Of a stretch of DNA of 64,000 bases, positions 59,158 to 64,000 are shown piece by piece (the stretch's first letter is position 1; the number at the start of each line of letters is the position of its first letter). The notes under the pieces are model-generated. The model made no database searches. It worked only from the letters and a program-made list of their open reading frames with translations, and was not told where the DNA came from. The position numbers and the translations under genes are program-made. This DNA is from Pyricularia pennisetigena (taxonomy: Eukaryota; Ascomycota; Sordariomycetes; Magnaporthales; Pyriculariaceae), in contig NC_043744.1 of the NCBI RefSeq assembly GCF_004337985.1, positions 4,747,417 to 4,811,416 of the forward strand, in the 5' to 3' direction.

Positions 59158-60111
59158 ATTTACTGCTTTGTTGTTTGGCCAAAAGAAGACTATCGGCAAC
59201 GCCACTCGGAAAAGGGGAAGACTAACACGAAGGGAGGGCAGTGGTGCAACGAGCAAGGAAAACGGAATTCGGGGGCTTTGCCATGCTGGTTGTTGATTTA
59301 TGGCAGCTCTCAGCAAATGGTCGTTGGTGAACACGCATGGCTCCATTTTGAGTGCGACTATAGGTGCGGATCGCGCAATGTTCCTGTTGACTTTTTTACG
59401 TCCCTTTATGTGTATCACCTCTTCACTTCTTGATACTTAATTCTTCCACAGTACCAGCTTTAGTGGTGATATATGATTTGGCATAGTACGGTAACAAAAA
59501 TTCAAAGTTTTTATTCAATTTATTTTTTTTGTCTCTCCCTTATTTTCCTGTATCGCCTTCGATTGTTTGTAAAGCCAAAGCGCGACAAACCGGATTCTTA
59601 ATCACGCGTAAAGTCGCATGAACGACGCAGCAACTGTCGTGTGTTGACAGCAGAGCTGTACGACGCGTACCTCAACGTACCGTACTGTACCGTACAAACC
59701 AAAAAGCCACCGGAAATAATGCCCTTATCTGGCAGGCACTTCAACTTTGTACCGGCTGATCGATCCTTCCGAAAGGGTCAGCCAGCACGCGATTTGCTCG
59801 TCATCAACGGCCAGTTGGCGAGTTACGATAAGGTAAAATGAAATCAAACCTGTTGCTGACGGGATGCATGCATGGCCAATTTCAAGATTTTTTTTCTTTT
59901 ATTCCTCTTATTTCTAGTCTTCACTGCGTCCATTGCCCACAGTACTCCAGTAATGATTGATGTGACCTTGGACCGCTCTACAACGTCTACTTTATTAAAC
60001 ACTATGCGTTGAATTTGAGGTTCAACCCGTCGACATATGCGGCTAGATGATCGGTTTGAGTAACTAGGCAAAGACGTCAAATATCGACATACTGTCCACA
60101 ACTGCCACAAC
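59158..60111. promoter_or_regulatory. Divergent promoter region of the PDI-like and metallophosphoesterase genes
   Basis: About 950 bases lie between outward-facing start codons. The region is AT-richer than the genes and contains a CGTACCGTACTGTACCGTAC repeat-like stretch near 59677. No gene is recognised. Confidence 0.5.
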
Positions 60112-61532
60112 ATGGCAGCTGGGCGCAACGAAATGCAGCCATTCCTGGAGAGCAAAATCGATGCACAAACCAGGCCACCTCACCACCGATCACTTTTTTC
60201 AATGTGGATGACGGCGCTGTCCATCTTTGCATTGTTCGGCATTTCGGTCCAGTTGATGATCTCAGGCCCGCCATGGTCGCAGTCACATCATGATTCCCAC
60301 TCGTCGCCGTCCGGCAACGACGATTCTAACAGGCTAGTAATAACACGCGATTCCGACTCCTTCCGGATCGCCATTTTTGCGGATTTGCACTTTGGAGAGA
60401 GGCACAGAGGTGAAGAGAAGGATCGCAATACGACTCGCCTCATGGAATACATCATTCGTCAGGAATCGCCCAACCTGGCTGTCCTCAACGGTGATTTGAT
60501 AGCTGGCGAAGAAGTGAATAAGGAAACAGCAGCCAGCCACCTGTACCGGGCGGTTCGCCCAATGGTGAATTCAAACCTTCCATGGGCGTCAACGTATGGC
60601 AACCATGACAGCCAGTTCAATATGTCCAGGGACGAAATATACACCGCCGAAAGGGAGGGTTACCCGGCGCTCTCCATGACCAGGCGGATGGGCCCCGATG
60701 GAGCAGGGGTGAGCAATTATTACGTCCTGGTCGAGAAGACCGGCACTGGCCCGGTAATGATCCTCTGGTTTTTTGACAGCCGAGGCGGTGCAGAGTACCA
60801 GCATAGAAACGATAAAAATCCCGAAGCCAACATTGATAACTGGGTACTAGCCGCCACGGCGGACTGGTTCCGGGAGACGAGCAAAGACTTGCGCGCCAGG
60901 TTCGGTCAATTGCCCAGCCTTGCGTTTGTTCACATACCACCACATGTGTTCCGTAGTGTTGCAGAGGGCGGTCTGGACGCGGCGCTGCTCCCCGGGTTGA
61001 ATGCAGACGAGCGACCACTGCATATCCAGGGGGAGGGACACAACGACGATGAATTTGTCAGTGCACTGATGGGCGAGAAGGGCTTGCACAGCGTGCACAG
61101 CAGTCACGATCGTGAGTTAAACCTGTCCAGTTCTTCTGTTCCCCCACACGGATCAACCATTAACGATATAAATGAATCTTAGATGGAAGCTCATGGTGCG
61201 CACCCTGGCCCGATAAGGAACGCGGAAACCTCCGGCGCCACGAGGGCGAGGAAGACGAACACGACGATGACGGGGTTTCAAGAGAACAACCGATTCTTTG
61301 TTTTTCAAAACGAACCGGTTACGGGGGTTACGGCAACTGGAACAGAGGAGTGCGAATCTTGGAAATGCGGCTGCCTCAGCTTGCAACTGCCGGCAACGAG
61401 ACGCAGACGGAGTTAGATCTGGGACTGCAGGTTGACACCTGGGTTAGGATGGAAAACGGTAACATCGTCACGCATGTCAGCCTGAACGAGACATACGGCA
61501 AGGACCACTATCCGACCGCGAACGGAGAGTGA
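60112..61532 (+). CDS. Calcineurin-like metallophosphoesterase, DCR2-type, membrane-anchored
   Basis: This is a phosphoesterase with a dinuclear metal site; fungal relatives include yeast Dcr2. Exons 60112-61111 and 61183-61532 (71-nt intron) give 449 residues. Residues 1-30 are cytosolic, and a membrane anchor follows (MWMTALSIFALFGISVQLMI), so the enzyme domain is likely luminal or extracellular. Metal-binding motifs occur in order: IAIFADLHFGE, LAVLNGDLIAGE, WASTYGNHDSQF, LAFVHIPPH and, across the intron, HSSHDHGSSWC. The last is usually SGHDHG in this family; here the Gly before the His is Ser. N-glycosylation-type sites (NMS, NET) are present in the catalytic part. The C-terminus carries a beta-sandwich-like end (RILEMRLPQLATAGNE). 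The substrate is unknown. Confidence 0.9.
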
Positions 61533-61747
61533 TGCATGCAAGGGAGGTTCCGATGTACAGTAGGCAAGCAGAGTGATGGGTTGTTTAGTAGCAGTATAAT
61601 GAGCATACGAAAATTTTAACGCCGTACGTCCATCCGACTGACCAACCGCTTGCCAAAGACATCGCAGCTGCACATCACACGAGTGGGATGCGAGTGTCAC
61701 AGCTCAGGACAAGCTGAAAGTCAAGGGTAGCGTATTCACAGGCCTTG

Positions 61748-61790
<43 letters not shown>

Positions 61791-64000
61791 TCGGCCTGCT
61801 TTGTGTGATGCGAACCAACGAGCACAAATGGGTATACCGTACCCCTAGACCGTCGCGTTGTCACGAGCTGATGGCGGCGGCTACCTACTTTGAGACACCA
61901 AATCTTGTACTTTTTCTTGCTTGATTGGATACCCTGATTGGCTGAACTGTCCAAATTTGAGGAGGATTGCAACGTGGGATAAAAAAGAAGGATTCAAAAT
62001 AAAAGGGGCGATATTGTCGTGTTACCAAGTCATAGCCAAGATTCTTGGGGAAAATATCTTGGCTGCTTGGAGACCTTACCAAGCTTACCTAGCCTGGGCA
62101 AGGCTAGTGGCCAGGTTTGGAGGCCGTCCCACACCTACGCCGATCTTTTGGACCAATGGTTGTGATGGTTCGTCCGATATTTTTGTGAATTGTTGGTTTC
62201 TTTCTTTCTTTCTTATTTTTGAGACGAAAACAATAAGCTTTGCACGCTGTGAATATATCGCGCTAAAACGAACCGCAAAAATGTTTCAGTGAGAATTGAT
62301 GTAGACGCGCGCAATGATGAATTTTGTTCTTCGCAAGCAAATGACATGGCTTTTACTTCTTTGTTTGCACATCTTTCCCTTTGAACGGTTTGAAACAAAA
62401 AGAATCAAATTCAGCCCTCCACCGGCATGGGACCCCAAGTGCCGGCAAGAGGAGCGTCGGTTGGAAGAATCGATAACACAGACCACTTATGATCGATCAC
62501 TTCGTGTCGTTCGTTTCCTTTACCGGAAAAGGCACATCACGAGAGGGAAAGAGCGAGTCATGCAGTTACAAGAGCATACGCAATAGTTTGAGGCTGTACA
62601 GTACACAAGAATAAACGAGGAGAAGATACAGTAGCTTGAATGGTTGGCATATTTATTTTTTGTATGTCTTGGCGTTTTGATGACGAGGGATTAAAATTGA
62701 AAATGGAACTCGAATAAAATCCCTTGATTACAACCGGGTCTGCGACAACAAGAAAAAAAAAAAAGAGGGCTGGGAAAAGACTACAGATACTACTGCAGAA
62801 AATCCGCTCTCTCCCCACCCCTGCTTAGCGCGTTTCGAGTGTCAATAAGGAATGAAAGGACCGTGAAAGGTACTTTTGGCTTGCTTCTCGTTCTTTTCTC
62901 CCTCGCGCGAGGGATTGGTCCACTCACCCACAAGTGAGATCGGCACCGCCTGCCATGGACAGTAAATTAAGAAACAAAAAGGGGTGTTTACGAGAGGTTG
63001 CTGACGAGATGCTCTGAATTAGATCAATTAGAGCACAAAGCCTTAGTGGGCAGTCAGCAGTCAGCATGTTTGCCCGCAATCCGTTGGGCGAATGCTGAGC
63101 TGACGTGTTGCAGTGTATCGTACAGTACCGCCACCTTCCGAAGGATTATTGGCTCCGCCCCTCCCGGACAGCATTGCCTCCCCCGCGCAAACAACATCTA
63201 TCACCCCTTCAAATAAACTCGCCGTCTTACCAGCATTTCCCGTCTTGTTTGTCATGCAAAGTAGAGTTTAAACACATCACCGGGGGTTCCTTACCTTGAC
63301 ATACGAGTTGGTGGGCGAAATAATCGATACCTCTCGAGGTGTCATGACGCTTTTCTGGCATTGCATTGGATTGTCAGCTTGCCAACAGACAACAGTAATC
63401 AATAGATGCATCTCCTTTTGCCGACTTGCTGAGTAGCCTTTCCGCCCTAGGCATCAAATGATGTTCTGAGACCGAGCCAATTTACGCAGCTAGTATGTTT
63501 CGCTCGAACGGCTAACGCCATGATACTGAACAATAGAAGCAAGAACAGGACCCGTGCAAAGACAGACATTCACACCGATTGTTTCTGTGATTTATAAATG
63601 CAACAACGCGTCATCGCCAATAACAGCAAAGTTTCCATGGCATTCTTTCCGTTCAGCGGATTGGACCACTATATGCTCGAGGAGCGGAATACTATCGGTG
63701 TAAAAGAAGTTCAGAGAGCTGCAATCAATATACATAAAGCGACCAGGGCTTGCAAGGGGCCACAAAAAGCAAAGGGGTTGGGGGCCAGTGCTCAGCGCCA
63801 AAAGTCCATCGGATTCGTTTGGCCGCCTCCTTAACGATGATAGGATGAATGGATGCTATTTGTGGCTCCCTTGCATGCTGCAGGTACAACACTGCCCACG
63901 ATAATTCAATCTGCAGCTTGACTCCTCATTGGCACGCGCAAAAAAAAAAAAAAAAAATCCAGGACTGGAGCTATGAAACCAATTGTGTTCTCCCACGTGG
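61533..64000. other. Gene-empty right end of the window
   Basis: I see no supported gene in these 2.5 kb. Features are a 41-base poly(A) tract, a T-rich (CTTT)n-like run near 62200-62218, and several very short frames without domains (for example 63598-63834). It may be promoter or terminator sequence of genes outside the window. Confidence 0.5.
61748..61788. repeat. 41-base poly(A) tract
   Basis: This is an uninterrupted A41 on the plus strand about 0.2 kb downstream of the metallophosphoesterase stop. No target-site duplication flanks a retroelement-like body, so it is called a simple homopolymer. Confidence 0.9.

Noticed and set aside
61740..61800. Poly(A) tract as the tail of a retroposed element
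   Set aside because: No element body or target-site duplication is visible in the bases before it; the GGCCT on both sides is too short and directly abuts the tract.

Overview
The window is a gene-dense, roughly 50% GC segment of a filamentous ascomycete nuclear genome. Genes are split by many short introns, about 50-170 bp with a few longer, usually GT-AG with CTRAC-like branch sites. Protein content (COP9 signalosome subunit, complex I subunit, Zn2Cys6 regulator, ITC1-type remodelling subunit, ALG8, coatomer delta) fits Pezizomycotina. Sordariomycetes, perhaps Magnaporthales, is my inference from sequence feel, not a search. Almost all recognisable genes are conserved housekeeping genes. 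I see no intact transposon, no tRNA or rRNA gene and no biosynthetic cluster.

Layout. 0-13 kb: the 3' end of an unidentified gene, PP2A scaffold subunit (-), myotubularin phosphatase (-), ribosomal protein uS3/RPS3 (+) and a NIPA-type magnesium transporter (-). 13-25 kb: a long spacer, a large acidic protein of unknown function (-), coatomer delta (+), a glutathione S-transferase (-) and an orphan four-helix membrane protein (-). 25-34 kb is the densest part: APC4 (-), complex I NDUFB4-like subunit (+), SAP18 (-), PRP18 (+) and CSN1 (-). 34-39.6 kb is a 5.5 kb gene-empty stretch upstream of a 1000-residue Zn2Cys6 transcription factor (+). 43-64 kb: an Xaa-Pro dipeptidase (-), an L-type lectin cargo receptor (-), ALG8 (+), an ITC1-like chromatin remodelling subunit (+), a PDI-like protein without its CXXC motif (-) and a DCR2-type metallophosphoesterase (+), then about 2.5 kb without a gene.

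Functionally the genes are a mixture. Secretory-pathway genes recur: coatomer delta, Emp46/47-like lectin, ALG8 and the PDI-like protein. Nuclear regulation genes also recur: SAP18, PRP18, CSN1, APC4, ITC1 and PP2A-A. Nothing suggests they form one linked system.

The observation I rate highest is an 88-codon, coding-looking reading frame directly after, and in phase with, the RPS3 stop codon. This suggests stop-codon readthrough or alternative splicing of a ribosomal protein gene. Others are two GC-AG introns whose use is forced by protein family motifs, two genes whose first coding exon appears to be only the ATG, a PDI-like protein whose active-site loop is gone exactly at an intron, and a histidine-rich linker in the lectin receptor. 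Gene models were worked out by eye. For every multi-exon model where I give exon coordinates, the exon lengths sum to a whole number of codons.
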